Assembly (NCBI RefSeq): GCF_003391395.1
Contig: NZ_CP024190.1
Span: forward strand, 4,712,001 to 4,776,000
Direction: 5' to 3'
Length of the DNA stretch: 64,000 nt
From: Mycobacterium marinum
Lineage (GTDB): Bacteria > Actinomycetota > Actinomycetes > Mycobacteriales > Mycobacteriaceae
Shown: positions 26,258-34,965 of the stretch, piece after piece
How positions within the stretch are numbered: position 1 is the stretch's first letter
Layout: each line of letters begins with the position of its first letter
Position numbers and translations under genes: made by a program
Notes under the pieces: generated by a model
Seen by the model: the letters and a program-made list of their open reading frames with translations, nothing else
What the model was told of the DNA's origin: nothing
Database searches by the model: none

Positions 26258-28219
26258 ATGGCGGCCGAAATGGACTGGGATAAAAGTGTTGGTACAGCAA
26301 ACACGGTCCGTCGTATCTTCGAGAATGTCCCCACCATGCTTGTCGGTTTGGAGGGACCCGAGCACCGCTTCGTCGCCGCAAACGCGGCATATCGCAGGTT
26401 CAGCCCGACCTTTACTGCGGTAGGTCAACCGGCGCGAGAGGTCTATCCCGAACTCGAAAGCCAGCAGATCTATCACATGCTCGACCGGGTATATGAAACC
26501 GGCGAGCCACAGTCCGGGGCCGAATGGCGACTGCAGGCGGATTTCGACGGTTCTGGAATCGACGAACGATACTTCGACTTCCTGGTGACGCCGCGCCGCC
26601 GCGAGGACGGGTCCATCGAAGGCGTGCAGATTCTCTTTGACGACGTCACGACCAGGGTGCGAGCGCGGCTGGCCGCCGAGGCGCGCGTGGAGGAGCTCTC
26701 CGAGCGGTACCGCCATCTGCGAGATTCGGCGATCGTGATGCAGCAGGCGCTGCTCGCGCCGTCGGTGCCCGTCGTTTCGGGCGCCGATATCGCCGCACAG
26801 TATCTGGTCGCCGCACAGGACACCGCGGCCGGTGGGGACTGGTTCGACGCCGTGGCCCTCGGTGATCGGCTCGTGCTGATCGTCGGTGACGTGGTCGGCC
26901 ATGGGGTGGAGGCCGCCGCGGTGATGTCACAGTTGCGTACCGCGCTGCGGCTGCAGATCGCTGCCGGACGCAGCATCGGCGAAGCACTCGAGGCGCTGGA
27001 CGCCTTTCATGAGCACGTGCCCGGCTCCAATTCGGCGACCCTGTGTGTCGGATCCCTGGACTTCACCACCGGAGAATTCCAGTACTGCACGGCCGGACAC
27101 CCGCCCCCCTTGGTGGTGACCGCCGAGGCCAAGTCCCGCTATCTAGAACCGTCCGGCGCCGGCCCGCTGGGCAGCGAGACCGGATTCCCGGTCCGCACCG
27201 AGCTGATCGGGGTGGGCGACGTGGTACTGCTCTACACCGACGGTCTGATCGAACGCCCGGGTCGGCCGCTGGGGGCAAGCACCGCGGAATTCGCTGACTT
27301 GGCGGCAAACATAACTAGCGGCGGCGGGTTTGTCATCGATGCACAGTCACGCCCCATCGACCGGCTCTGCTCGGAGACACTCGAATTACTGCTGCGCTCC
27401 ACCGGATACAACGATGACATCACGCTGCTCGCGGTGCAGCGCCGGGCACCAACGCCGCCGCTGAACATTACCGAGGATGCGACGATCCACGCCGCCCGTG
27501 CCATTCGCTCCCGGCTGCGCCAATGGCTTTCGGAGATCGGGGCTGACTCCAGCGACATCTCCGACATCGTCCACGCGATTTCCGAATTCGTCGAGAACGC
27601 GGTCGAGCACGGCTATAGCACTGATGTTTCCGATGGCCTGGCCGTAGCGGCGGCGCTGGGCGGCGATGGCAAGCTGCGGGTCGCGGTGATCGACCACGGC
27701 ACCTGGAAGCATCACCGCGAAGGCGAGAGGGGCCGGGGCCGAGGACTGGCCATGGCCGAAGCCTTGGTCTCGGAGACGCATGTCAGCCACGACGGTGCAG
27801 GGACGACCGCGACCGTCGTGCACCGACTCTCACGACCGGCCCAGTTCGTCACCGACCCGGTCGTCAGCAGAGCACCAAACCGACCAACCATCGATAGCGA
27901 GTTCGCCTCCACGGTCACCGAGTCCGGCCACATCGTCGTGCGCGGCGACGTCGATAGCAACACCGCCCCCACCCTCGACCGGCAGATCGCGGTCGAAAGC
28001 CGCTCCGGTATAGCGTCTTTGACGATCGATCTCAGCGCGGTCACCCATCTTGGATCGGCCGGCGTCAGCGCCCTGGTCACCGCCCGCGACCGGGCACGCA
28101 AACAGGGCGGCACGTGCGTACTGATGGCGCCGCCGGGAAGCCCCGCGCACCACGTCTTGTCACTGGTGCAGATACCGGTGATCAGCGGCGAAACCGAGAA
28201 TGTCTTCGCCGAGGACTAG
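26258..28219 (+). CDS. Multidomain sigma-factor regulator, Rv1364c homologue (PAS-PP2C-kinase-STAS)
   Basis: The ATG at 26258, just after AGGAGGGACGGCCAC, gives 653 residues, the length I recall for M. tuberculosis Rv1364c, which it matches almost throughout. Domains in order: PAS (about 15-135), RsbU/SpoIIE-type phosphatase (about 150-390), RsbW-type kinase (about 400-525) and RsbV-type STAS domain (about 548-650). Phosphatase metal ligands are visible in GGDWFD (D194), GDVVGHG (D211) and YTDGL (D328). The kinase N-box is SEFVENAVEHGY. The phosphorylatable serine of the STAS domain is S600 in HLGSAG. The protein is expected to link a PAS-sensed signal to an alternative sigma factor in the cytoplasm. 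Confidence 0.93.
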   Translation: MAAEMDWDKSVGTANTVRRIFENVPTMLVGLEGPEHRFVAANAAYRRFSPTFTAVGQPAREVYPELESQQIYHMLDRVYETGEPQSGAEWRLQADFDGSGIDERYFDFLVTPRRREDGSIEGVQILFDDVTTRVRARLAAEARVEELSERYRHLRDSAIVMQQALLAPSVPVVSGADIAAQYLVAAQDTAAGGDWFDAVALGDRLVLIVGDVVGHGVEAAAVMSQLRTALRLQIAAGRSIGEALEALDAFHEHVPGSNSATLCVGSLDFTTGEFQYCTAGHPPPLVVTAEAKSRYLEPSGAGPLGSETGFPVRTELIGVGDVVLLYTDGLIERPGRPLGASTAEFADLAANITSGGGFVIDAQSRPIDRLCSETLELLLRSTGYNDDITLLAVQRRAPTPPLNITEDATIHAARAIRSRLRQWLSEIGADSSDISDIVHAISEFVENAVEHGYSTDVSDGLAVAAALGGDGKLRVAVIDHGTWKHHREGERGRGRGLAMAEALVSETHVSHDGAGTTATVVHRLSRPAQFVTDPVVSRAPNRPTIDSEFASTVTESGHIVVRGDVDSNTAPTLDRQIAVESRSGIASLTIDLSAVTHLGSAGVSALVTARDRARKQGGTCVLMAPPGSPAHHVLSLVQIPVISGETENVFAED

Positions 28220-28231
28220 AAACGCACCCGG

Positions 28232-29467
28232 TCACCGTGGTGGGGCGCGGCGCACCTGATTGAACGGCACGCCGCGGTCGGCGGCGAATTCGCGGGGAAA
28301 ATTCAGCATCCGCTCGCCGATCACGTTGCGCGCCATCTCGGTGGTGCCACCGCCGATGGCAACCGACTGCCGGGCCAGATAGCGCAGGCCGGTCTGCAGG
28401 CCCTCGCCGGGTTGCCCGACTACGCCGCCGGACCCGGCGATCGCCAACGAGGTATCCATCTCACACATCACCGTTTCGGCATGAAAAAGCCTGATCAGCG
28501 TTCCAGCGGCGGGCGGCAACGTGCCGTCGCGGACACTGCGATACACGTGGTCGATCAATTGCTCGCAGACAGCGCGGTGCACCAGCGCGCGCCCGGCCAT
28601 CTCGCGCACCCGATCGCTGTGCGCCTGGCCTGTGGTCTCCGCGAGTGCGACATAGTCGACCGGCGTCGCGTGACCGCCCTCGCTGCCCGCGCCGCTGGCG
28701 AATTCCGAACCCATTCCGACCGCACGCCGTTCGTGGTACAGCTGCCTCGATGCCACGGTCCAGCCGTTATTCACCTCTCCGACCACAGCGTCGTCGCCGA
28801 CATCGACACCGTCGAGAAATTCTTCGCAGAACTCGGTGGAGCCATTGACCTGAGTGATGCGACGCAAGGTGATGCCGGGGTGATTGATGGGCACCAAGAA
28901 CATGGTTAGACCGTCATGCTTGGGCACATCCCAGTTGGTGCGCGCCAAACACAGTCCATAGTCCGCGGCGAAGGCGCTGGTGCTCCACGTCTTGGCCCCG
29001 TTGATCACCCACCGGTCGCCCTGACGTTCCGCGCGGGTGAGGACACCGGCCAGATCGGACCCACCGCTAGGCTCAGATAGCAGCTGTACCAGCACCTCCT
29101 CACCCCGCAGGGCCGCGGCGATGTGGCGCTTCTTCTGGCTCTCGCTGCCGGTGTCAAGCAGGGTGGCGCAGCAGATGGTGAAGGTCGGGACGTTGAGGAT
29201 CAACGGCATCTCATAGTGCAGGGATTCCTCGTCGAATGCCCGCTGGTACTCATACGCCAGGCCCTGGCCGCCGTACTCGCGCGGGAAGCAGATGCCCGCG
29301 AAACCTCCGTCGTGAAGCCGCCTTTGCAGTTGCCTGGCGCGTTGCCAGGAGGCTTCGTCATCGCGGGGCGCCTCCGGCGGCGACAACGGGTCGATCTGTG
29401 ACATGTTGGCGGCCAGCCACTTTCTGGCCCGGGTCGCGAATTCGGCAACCGATTCAACCGCTGTCAT
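28232..29467 (-). CDS. Acyl-CoA dehydrogenase, long (alpha-type) subunit
   Basis: A 411-residue FadE protein with LSEPSGGSDLAGVLTRA near residue 130, KTWSTSAFAADY and a C-terminal AIGGGTTEMARNVIGERML. It overlaps the upstream short-type dehydrogenase by 4 bases (ATGA), forming a coupled pair on the strand opposite to the flanking Rv1364c and Rv1363c homologues. Its stop lies only 12 bases from the stop of the convergent Rv1364c homologue. Function is alpha-beta desaturation of an unknown acyl-CoA, probably as an alpha2beta2 enzyme. Confidence 0.85.
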   Translation of the reverse strand: MTAVESVAEFATRARKWLAANMSQIDPLSPPEAPRDDEASWQRARQLQRRLHDGGFAGICFPREYGGQGLAYEYQRAFDEESLHYEMPLILNVPTFTICCATLLDTGSESQKKRHIAAALRGEEVLVQLLSEPSGGSDLAGVLTRAERQGDRWVINGAKTWSTSAFAADYGLCLARTNWDVPKHDGLTMFLVPINHPGITLRRITQVNGSTEFCEEFLDGVDVGDDAVVGEVNNGWTVASRQLYHERRAVGMGSEFASGAGSEGGHATPVDYVALAETTGQAHSDRVREMAGRALVHRAVCEQLIDHVYRSVRDGTLPPAAGTLIRLFHAETVMCEMDTSLAIAGSGGVVGQPGEGLQTGLRYLARQSVAIGGGTTEMARNVIGERMLNFPREFAADRGVPFNQVRRAPPR

Positions 29468-30597
29468 GTGGCCGCCCGCTGCGCCTCATACACCCTTAGG
29501 TTGTGTTCTTCGGGAGTACCGAACATGGAGCGGTACAACATGACTCGCCTCAAATACAGATGCAGGTCGTGTTCCCACGTAACGCCGATGCCGCCGTGCA
29601 TTTGAACGCAGCTCTGCACGATCTGGCTGGCCATCTCCCCGACGTAGGACTTGGCGATGCTGGCGCAGCGGCCCGCCTCCGCAGAGCCGGCGGCAAGCTC
29701 GGCCACCGCAGCGGCCGTCGTCGCGCGACACGCTTCCACCCACATCTTCATGTCCGCGAATTTGTGTTTCAGAGCTTGGTAGGAGGCCAGCGGGCGTCCG
29801 AAGGTGTGCCGATCCAAGGCCCACTGCGCGGTGAAGTCGAAGACCGTTTGCAGGATGCCCACCACCTCGGCGCACTGCAGCACCTGCGCGATCTGACTCT
29901 GCCGGTTGATCAACGACCGCGTCTCGGCGGCGGTACCGACCACAGCGGACTCCGGCACAACCACGCCGTCAAAGTCCACCCGCGCGTATTGCTTGACCAG
30001 GTCCACCGACTGCTGGGCGGTGATCCGCACGCCCGGGGCATCGGTGGGAACCAGGAACTGGCGGACCTGGCCAGCACATCGCGCCACCACCAGCAGGACC
30101 GCACTTTGCGGCCCGGCCTCCACCTGATGTTTGCTGCCCTGGATCTGGTAGCCAGAGGCGATGGGGGTGGCCGTGACCGTCGGATCCACAGGGTCCCAGC
30201 CCCGGCCCGGCTCGGAAACCGCCCAGGACGCCACCGCTTCACCGGACATCAGTGACTCGATCAAATCAACGTGTGCGTCTCGCTGGGCGCAGTCCACCAA
30301 GGCGGCGAGCACCGTCGAGACCGGATGCAACGGGCCGGGCGCAACCGTCTTTCCGAGCTCCTCGGCAACCATCGCCAAGTCGACGACAGCGTTGCCAGAG
30401 ACGCTGCCGCCCCCCAACTGCTCGGGGATCAGCAGACTCGTCCACCCGAGTTCGGCGGCCCGTCGCCACCATTTCGGATCGAACGACATACCCGCCGCGT
30501 TTAGCTCCCGGACATGACGCAGCGACGCTTCTTTTTGCAGAAATGCGTGGGTGGTAGAGATAAAGAGTATGTTTTCGGGAGAGTCGACAGCGGTCAT
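29464..30597 (-). CDS. Acyl-CoA dehydrogenase, short (beta-type) subunit
   Basis: First gene of the pair, about 377 residues. The C-terminus has CVQMHGGIGVTWEHDLHLYLRRV, the hallmark of the partner-type FadE proteins, and RHTFGRPLASYQALKHKFADM lies before it. Two ATG starts are possible, at 30624 and 30597. Neither has an ideal ribosome site, and I chose the inner one. The gene is transcribed away from the Rv1363c homologue and shares the promoter region around 30600-30790 with it. Confidence 0.82.
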   Translation of the reverse strand: MTAVDSPENILFISTTHAFLQKEASLRHVRELNAAGMSFDPKWWRRAAELGWTSLLIPEQLGGGSVSGNAVVDLAMVAEELGKTVAPGPLHPVSTVLAALVDCAQRDAHVDLIESLMSGEAVASWAVSEPGRGWDPVDPTVTATPIASGYQIQGSKHQVEAGPQSAVLLVVARCAGQVRQFLVPTDAPGVRITAQQSVDLVKQYARVDFDGVVVPESAVVGTAAETRSLINRQSQIAQVLQCAEVVGILQTVFDFTAQWALDRHTFGRPLASYQALKHKFADMKMWVEACRATTAAAVAELAAGSAEAGRCASIAKSYVGEMASQIVQSCVQMHGGIGVTWEHDLHLYLRRVMLYRSMFGTPEEHNLRVYEAQRAAT

Positions 30598-30792
30598 GAC
30601 GCCGGCCGGACGTTCCTGGGCCATCCTTCGCCGCTGCGAAGGACGCAGGGGGGAAAGTCTGGGTGGCTGATCATCCGCCTAATCGATCCTCGTTGGAGCG
30701 GAGTTCGCTGGTGACTCTGATGTTAGCAATGAGCAATACCGTAAGAGATACCGGAGTTCACTCGATAATGATCGTGACGGGCTGCAGCAGCG

Positions 30793-31617
30793 ATGGCTGA
30801 GACGAACGAGCCGAGCTCGGAATTGCCGACCACGAAAGCCAACGCGATGGCGTTGGCCGCCGAAGCCGAAGCCGAGGCCGCCGAAGCGGAAGCACTGGCC
30901 GCAGCGGCCCGCGCGCGGGCCCGCGCCGCGCAATTGAAGCGTGAGGCGCTGGCACTTGCCGAAGATGAAGAATACGGCGAGTACGAAGACGACGAGTACG
31001 AAGACGACGAGGAATACGAAGACTACGACGACTACGTCGCGGAGGATGAGGACGCCGAGTCAACCGAGGCCGAAGACGAAGAGCCCAACAAGCCGCTTTC
31101 GTGGCGCGACCGGGCTGTGAAGTGGGCGCGGATAGCGCGGCTGTCCATCGTTGTCAAGGTTGCCGCACTTCTGATCGTCTTTGGCTTTGCCGGGCTGAGC
31201 GCCTACTTCGTATGGAATCACGGTCAAGTCACGCAACGGCAGGAGCGCGCCGAGGCCTTCACCGATGGGGCCAAGACTGGCGTCGTCAACATGACCTCCC
31301 TGGACTTCAACAAAGCCAAGGAAGACGTCCAGCGGGTGATCGATAGCTCCACCGGCGAGTTCAAGGAAGAATTTCAGTCCCGGGCAGCCGATTTCACGAA
31401 GGTGGTCGAGCAGTCGAAGGTCGTCACCGAGGGAACGGTGCACGCCGCGGCGGTCGAATCCATGGAGGGGCACACCGCGGTGGTGCTCATCTCGGCGACC
31501 TCACACGTAACCAATGGCGGTGACGGCAAGCAGGAACCGCGTATCTGGCGGCTCAGGGTAACCGTGACCGAAGAGGACGGACAGTACAAAATGTCGAAGG
31601 TCGAGTTCGTACCGTGA
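30793..31617 (+). CDS. Mce-associated membrane protein, Rv1363c homologue
   Basis: A 274-residue protein. The N-terminus has an Ala/Glu-rich coiled coil (about residues 18-58) and a strongly acidic, tyrosine-rich repeat EYEDDEYEDDEEYEDYDDY (about 62-83). One transmembrane helix follows near 118-140 (VVKVAALLIVFGFAGLSAYFVW), then an extracytoplasmic domain of about 130 residues typical of Mce-associated (Mas) proteins. These proteins are thought to stabilise or assist Mce lipid transporters. It is followed by a second Mas-type gene with a 4-base overlap. In M. tuberculosis the equivalent gene directly follows Rv1364c. Confidence 0.85.
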   Translation: MAETNEPSSELPTTKANAMALAAEAEAEAAEAEALAAAARARARAAQLKREALALAEDEEYGEYEDDEYEDDEEYEDYDDYVAEDEDAESTEAEDEEPNKPLSWRDRAVKWARIARLSIVVKVAALLIVFGFAGLSAYFVWNHGQVTQRQERAEAFTDGAKTGVVNMTSLDFNKAKEDVQRVIDSSTGEFKEEFQSRAADFTKVVEQSKVVTEGTVHAAAVESMEGHTAVVLISATSHVTNGGDGKQEPRIWRLRVTVTEEDGQYKMSKVEFVP

Positions 31618-32276
31618 CCGATGATGTGCGCAACCTCGACAGCGCCGAAACAACCCAGTTCTACGCCGCCGATGAAACGGCGGCGATCGATCCTGATGCG
31701 CTCGAACTCGAAGATCCAGACGACACCGGCGAAGCATCAGATGCCGACTCCCCCGAGGCGTCCGGCAAACGCGACCTGTGGCGAATCAAGGTCAACTTGA
31801 GACCCGTCTCGATCATTTTGGTAGTGCTCGTGATGATCTCGGGTGGCATCGCGGCCTGGCTGTATGTCAAGACCTACCGGCCCGACCAACAGGTGGACCC
31901 CGCCGTCGCGCGCCAAGCGGTCAGTGCGGCCTCCGACGGTACGGTGGCACTGCTGTCCTACTCCCCCGACACCCTCGACGACGACTTCGCCGCCGCCAAG
32001 TCACATCTCTCCGGAGATTTCCTGGCCTACTACGAACAATTCACCGAGCAGTTCGTGGCTCCCGCCGCCAAGCAGAAGGCATTGAAAACCAGCGCTCAGG
32101 TGGTGCGTGCCGCGGTGTCCGAGCTGCATCCGGGCTCGGCGGAAGTTCTGCTGTTCGTCGACCAAAGCACCTCGAGCAAGGACCACCCGGACCCCACCAT
32201 GATGCCGATCAGCGTGCTGGTGAGCATGGCTCAGATCGACGGGAAGTGGCTGATCACGAAATTCACGCCGGTCTAG
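31614..32276 (+). CDS. Mce-associated membrane protein, Rv1362c homologue
   Basis: A 220-residue protein starting as GTGA inside the stop of the preceding gene. An acidic N-terminal cytoplasmic stretch of about 60 residues is followed by one transmembrane helix near 61-83 (SIILVVLVMISGGIAAWLYV). A soluble outer domain follows, with the Mas-type ending SVLVSMAQIDGKWLITKFTPV. Rv1362c and Rv1363c of M. tuberculosis form the same tandem. The role is probably accessory to lipid import or envelope transport; direct evidence for these two proteins is scant. Confidence 0.83.
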   Translation: MTDDVRNLDSAETTQFYAADETAAIDPDALELEDPDDTGEASDADSPEASGKRDLWRIKVNLRPVSIILVVLVMISGGIAAWLYVKTYRPDQQVDPAVARQAVSAASDGTVALLSYSPDTLDDDFAAAKSHLSGDFLAYYEQFTEQFVAPAAKQKALKTSAQVVRAAVSELHPGSAEVLLFVDQSTSSKDHPDPTMMPISVLVSMAQIDGKWLITKFTPV

Positions 32277-32511
32277 CGCTACGTCGCGAACGCCCGGCGC
32301 GTCCGCGCATGCAAAGCCCGGACTTCCTGGGAAACAACCCAATCGGGAACCAGAGAATCAACCCTTGTGGCCGTGCGGGATTCGTCTGCGTCAGGGCTGT
32401 CCGCCTCCCGGCCGCCCGAAGGTTCCCCGTCAAGGTAGACCCCGGCTCGGGGCAGCAAACCGTACGCCGCCCACGGCACCCGGACGGCCGCGAACCCCGT
32501 TGGGATTAGTT

Positions 32512-32531
32512 GCTATCTATACTATGATAGC
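32512..32531. promoter_or_regulatory. GCTATC-N8-GATAGC palindrome upstream of a P450 operon
   Basis: GCTATCTATACTATGATAGC has perfect 6-base arms and an A/T-rich centre and ends 27 bases before the P450 start codon. A close relative lies at 5774-5793 next to the GntR gene. It is probably an operator for a repressor. Confidence 0.5.
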
Positions 32532-32558
32532 GACATTCCAGCCCGGGGAGGAGCGCCG

Positions 32559-33785
32559 ATGACGCTGCGCACCGATGCCGACGGCCAGCCCGTCACACTC
32601 GACCTGACCGGCGAGACAAGTCCCTACCCGTTCTTCGAGTACATGCGGCGCACCGACCCGGTCTGGCACGGTGCCCTGATGGATCACGGGCAGATGCCCG
32701 AGGAACTGCGGCCGAACGATGAGTGGGTGCTGTTCGGCTACGACGGCGTCTTTCAAGCGTTCCGAGATGACAGGATCTTCACGTCGGCCGGATATGACAA
32801 AACCATCGGATTGGTCATGGGCCATACCATCCTGGCGATGGGCGGCAGAGAACACCACGATCACCGCAGCTTGGTGGCCAAGGCCTTCCGGGCCACCGCA
32901 CTGGAGCGCTGGGAGCCCTCTGTCATCGGACCGGTCTGCGATCAGTTGATCGACGAAATACGAGCCGACGGTCATGCGGACCTGGTCAAGGCGCTGACAT
33001 TTGAATTTCCGACCCGAATAATCTCGACATTGCTCGGGCTGCCCCGCGAGGACCTTGATCTGTTCCGGCGGCTGTCGTTTGACCTCATCTCGATCCCCAC
33101 CGACATCGTGGCGGGGTTCAACGCGGCAACCGAACTCCACGGGTACTTCCTCGACCAGGTCGAACAGCGGCGCCGCAAACTCACCGACGACATCATCGGC
33201 GACCTGGTCGCCGCCGAGATCGACGGGGAGAAGCTCGACGACGAGGCCATCATCGCCTTCTTGCGGTTGCTGCTGCCTGCCGGCCTGGAGACCACTTACC
33301 GCTCTTCCGGCAACCTGCTCTACCTGCTGCTGACCCACCCTGAGCAATTGGCCATGGTGCAGCGGGACAGGTCGTTGATCCCCATCGCCATCGAAGAGGG
33401 GCTGCGGTTCGAAACCCCGCTCACCATGGTCATGCGGACCACCACCGAAGAAGTCGACATCGGCGGCAAGACGATTCCCCCTGATGCACAGATCGACCTT
33501 TGCATGGGTTCGGCCAACCGGGACGAGAGCCGCTGGCCCGACCCCAACAGGTTCGACATCCGCCGAACCCGGCACGCACACATCGCCTTCGCCGGTGGCA
33601 TCCACATGTGCCTCGGTATGCACCTGGCCCGCCTGGAAACACGGGTGATGCTCAATAGTCTTTTCGACCGAGTCACAACTCTGGCCTTCGCACCCGACGA
33701 CGGCACTGGGGTGCAATCTCGGATCATCGGGCTCACCTTCAGGTCGCCCAACAAGCTACCCGTCACCTTCACCCCCGCCGCATGA
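32559..33785 (+). CDS. Cytochrome P450
   Basis: A 408-residue soluble P450. The I-helix reads PAGLETTYRSS with the acid-alcohol pair E-T, the ExxR motif is EEGLRFE, and the cysteine ligand is in FAGGIHMCLGMHLARLE. It lacks the more common FGxGxHxC spelling. It is a close paralogue of the P450 at 44757-45971 (identical GLETTYRSSGNLLYLLL). The start follows GGAGGAGCGCCG. The next gene, an alcohol dehydrogenase, overlaps by 4 bases, which suggests hydroxylation followed by oxidation of the alcohol. The substrate is unknown. Confidence 0.88.
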   Translation: MTLRTDADGQPVTLDLTGETSPYPFFEYMRRTDPVWHGALMDHGQMPEELRPNDEWVLFGYDGVFQAFRDDRIFTSAGYDKTIGLVMGHTILAMGGREHHDHRSLVAKAFRATALERWEPSVIGPVCDQLIDEIRADGHADLVKALTFEFPTRIISTLLGLPREDLDLFRRLSFDLISIPTDIVAGFNAATELHGYFLDQVEQRRRKLTDDIIGDLVAAEIDGEKLDDEAIIAFLRLLLPAGLETTYRSSGNLLYLLLTHPEQLAMVQRDRSLIPIAIEEGLRFETPLTMVMRTTTEEVDIGGKTIPPDAQIDLCMGSANRDESRWPDPNRFDIRRTRHAHIAFAGGIHMCLGMHLARLETRVMLNSLFDRVTTLAFAPDDGTGVQSRIIGLTFRSPNKLPVTFTPAA

Positions 33786-34936
33786 GAAGCCGGGCGGCCA
33801 TCCTGCATGGCGTCGGCGGGCCGTGGTCGGTCGAGGAATTCGAGTTGGACGCACCCCGCACCGGGGAAGTTCTCGTCGAAATGTCGGCCGCCGGCTTGTG
33901 CCACACCGACGATCACATCCTCAAGGGTGACATGTCCGCCCCGAACGAGGTGCTGCGGTCCCGGGGGCTGCCCACCATGTTCCCAACAATCGGTGGTCAC
34001 GAAGGCTCGGGCATCGTGCGCGAAATTGGTCCCGGTGTCACTGATTTCGCGCCCGGCGATCACGTGGTGATGTCTTTCGTCGCGGTATGCGGGCAATGCC
34101 GATGGTGCGCCAGCGGCATGGAGTACCTATGCGACGCCGGCATCGGCACCCTGGCGCCCGGGATGCCCACCGATGGCACGTTCCGGCATCACACCGCCGA
34201 CGGCACGCCACTGGGCCATCTGGCGAAGGTAGGCGCGTTCGCCGAGCACACCGTGGTGTCTCGGGATTCACTGGTCAAGATCGATCCGGACCTGCCGCTG
34301 GCCCCCAGCGCGTTGCTGTCCTGCGCAATTCCCACCGGGTACGGGTCGGCAGCGAATCGAGCCAACGTGCGCGGCGGTGACACCGTCGTCGTCCTGGGCG
34401 CCGGCGGGATCGGCACGGGGGCCATTCAGGGAGCTCGGATCAATGGCGCCGCGCAGATCGTGGCCGTTGATCCGGTGGAGTTCAAGCAGAAATCCTCCCA
34501 CCTCTTCGGCGCCACCCACCGCGCCGGATCGATCAGTGAGGCAATGGCTTTGGTTCGTGAACTGACTCACGGGGTGATGGCCGACTCGGTACTGGTCTCG
34601 CCGTCGCTGATCACCGCCGATGACGTGCGCGACGCCCTACGGCTCACCCGCAAGGGTGGCACCTGCGTGCTGGCCGGGATGACCTCACAACTGACCCGCT
34701 CGGTCAACATCGACCTGCAGGAATTCATCTTGATGAACAAGACCCTGGCCGGCACCATCTTCGGCTCGTGCAACCCCAGGGCCGACATCGCGCGTCTTGC
34801 CGGCTTGTATCAGAGCGGACAACTGCTACTCGACGAGATGATCACCCGCCACTATCGCCTCGATGACATCAACGCCGCCTACACCGACCTGCTCAACGGT
34901 GACATCGTCAGAGGCATAATCGATTTCACGATCTGA
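33782..34936 (+). CDS. Zinc-dependent alcohol dehydrogenase (NDMA-type MDR)
   Basis: A 384-residue medium-chain dehydrogenase. Catalytic zinc ligands are C40 (GLCHTDDH) and H73-E74 (GGHEGSG). The structural zinc site is C103, C106, C109 and C117 (CGQCRWCASGMEYLC). The nucleotide-binding motif is VVVLGAGGIGTGAIQGARINGA. The length and the ADHVVMSF-type stretch resemble the nicotinoprotein, mycothiol-era NDMA-dependent alcohol dehydrogenases of actinobacteria. It is coupled to the P450 through a 4-base overlap and probably oxidises the alcohol that P450 makes. Confidence 0.87.
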   Translation: MRSRAAILHGVGGPWSVEEFELDAPRTGEVLVEMSAAGLCHTDDHILKGDMSAPNEVLRSRGLPTMFPTIGGHEGSGIVREIGPGVTDFAPGDHVVMSFVAVCGQCRWCASGMEYLCDAGIGTLAPGMPTDGTFRHHTADGTPLGHLAKVGAFAEHTVVSRDSLVKIDPDLPLAPSALLSCAIPTGYGSAANRANVRGGDTVVVLGAGGIGTGAIQGARINGAAQIVAVDPVEFKQKSSHLFGATHRAGSISEAMALVRELTHGVMADSVLVSPSLITADDVRDALRLTRKGGTCVLAGMTSQLTRSVNIDLQEFILMNKTLAGTIFGSCNPRADIARLAGLYQSGQLLLDEMITRHYRLDDINAAYTDLLNGDIVRGIIDFTI

Positions 34937-34965
34937 TGAATCCCGCTTGTCGCGGGCCGCGCTTC

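Noticed and set aside
30958..31080. Tandem GAA/GAC-rich stretch considered as a DNA repeat
   Set aside because: It is coding and explained by the acidic Glu/Asp/Tyr segment of the Mce-associated protein; units are irregular.
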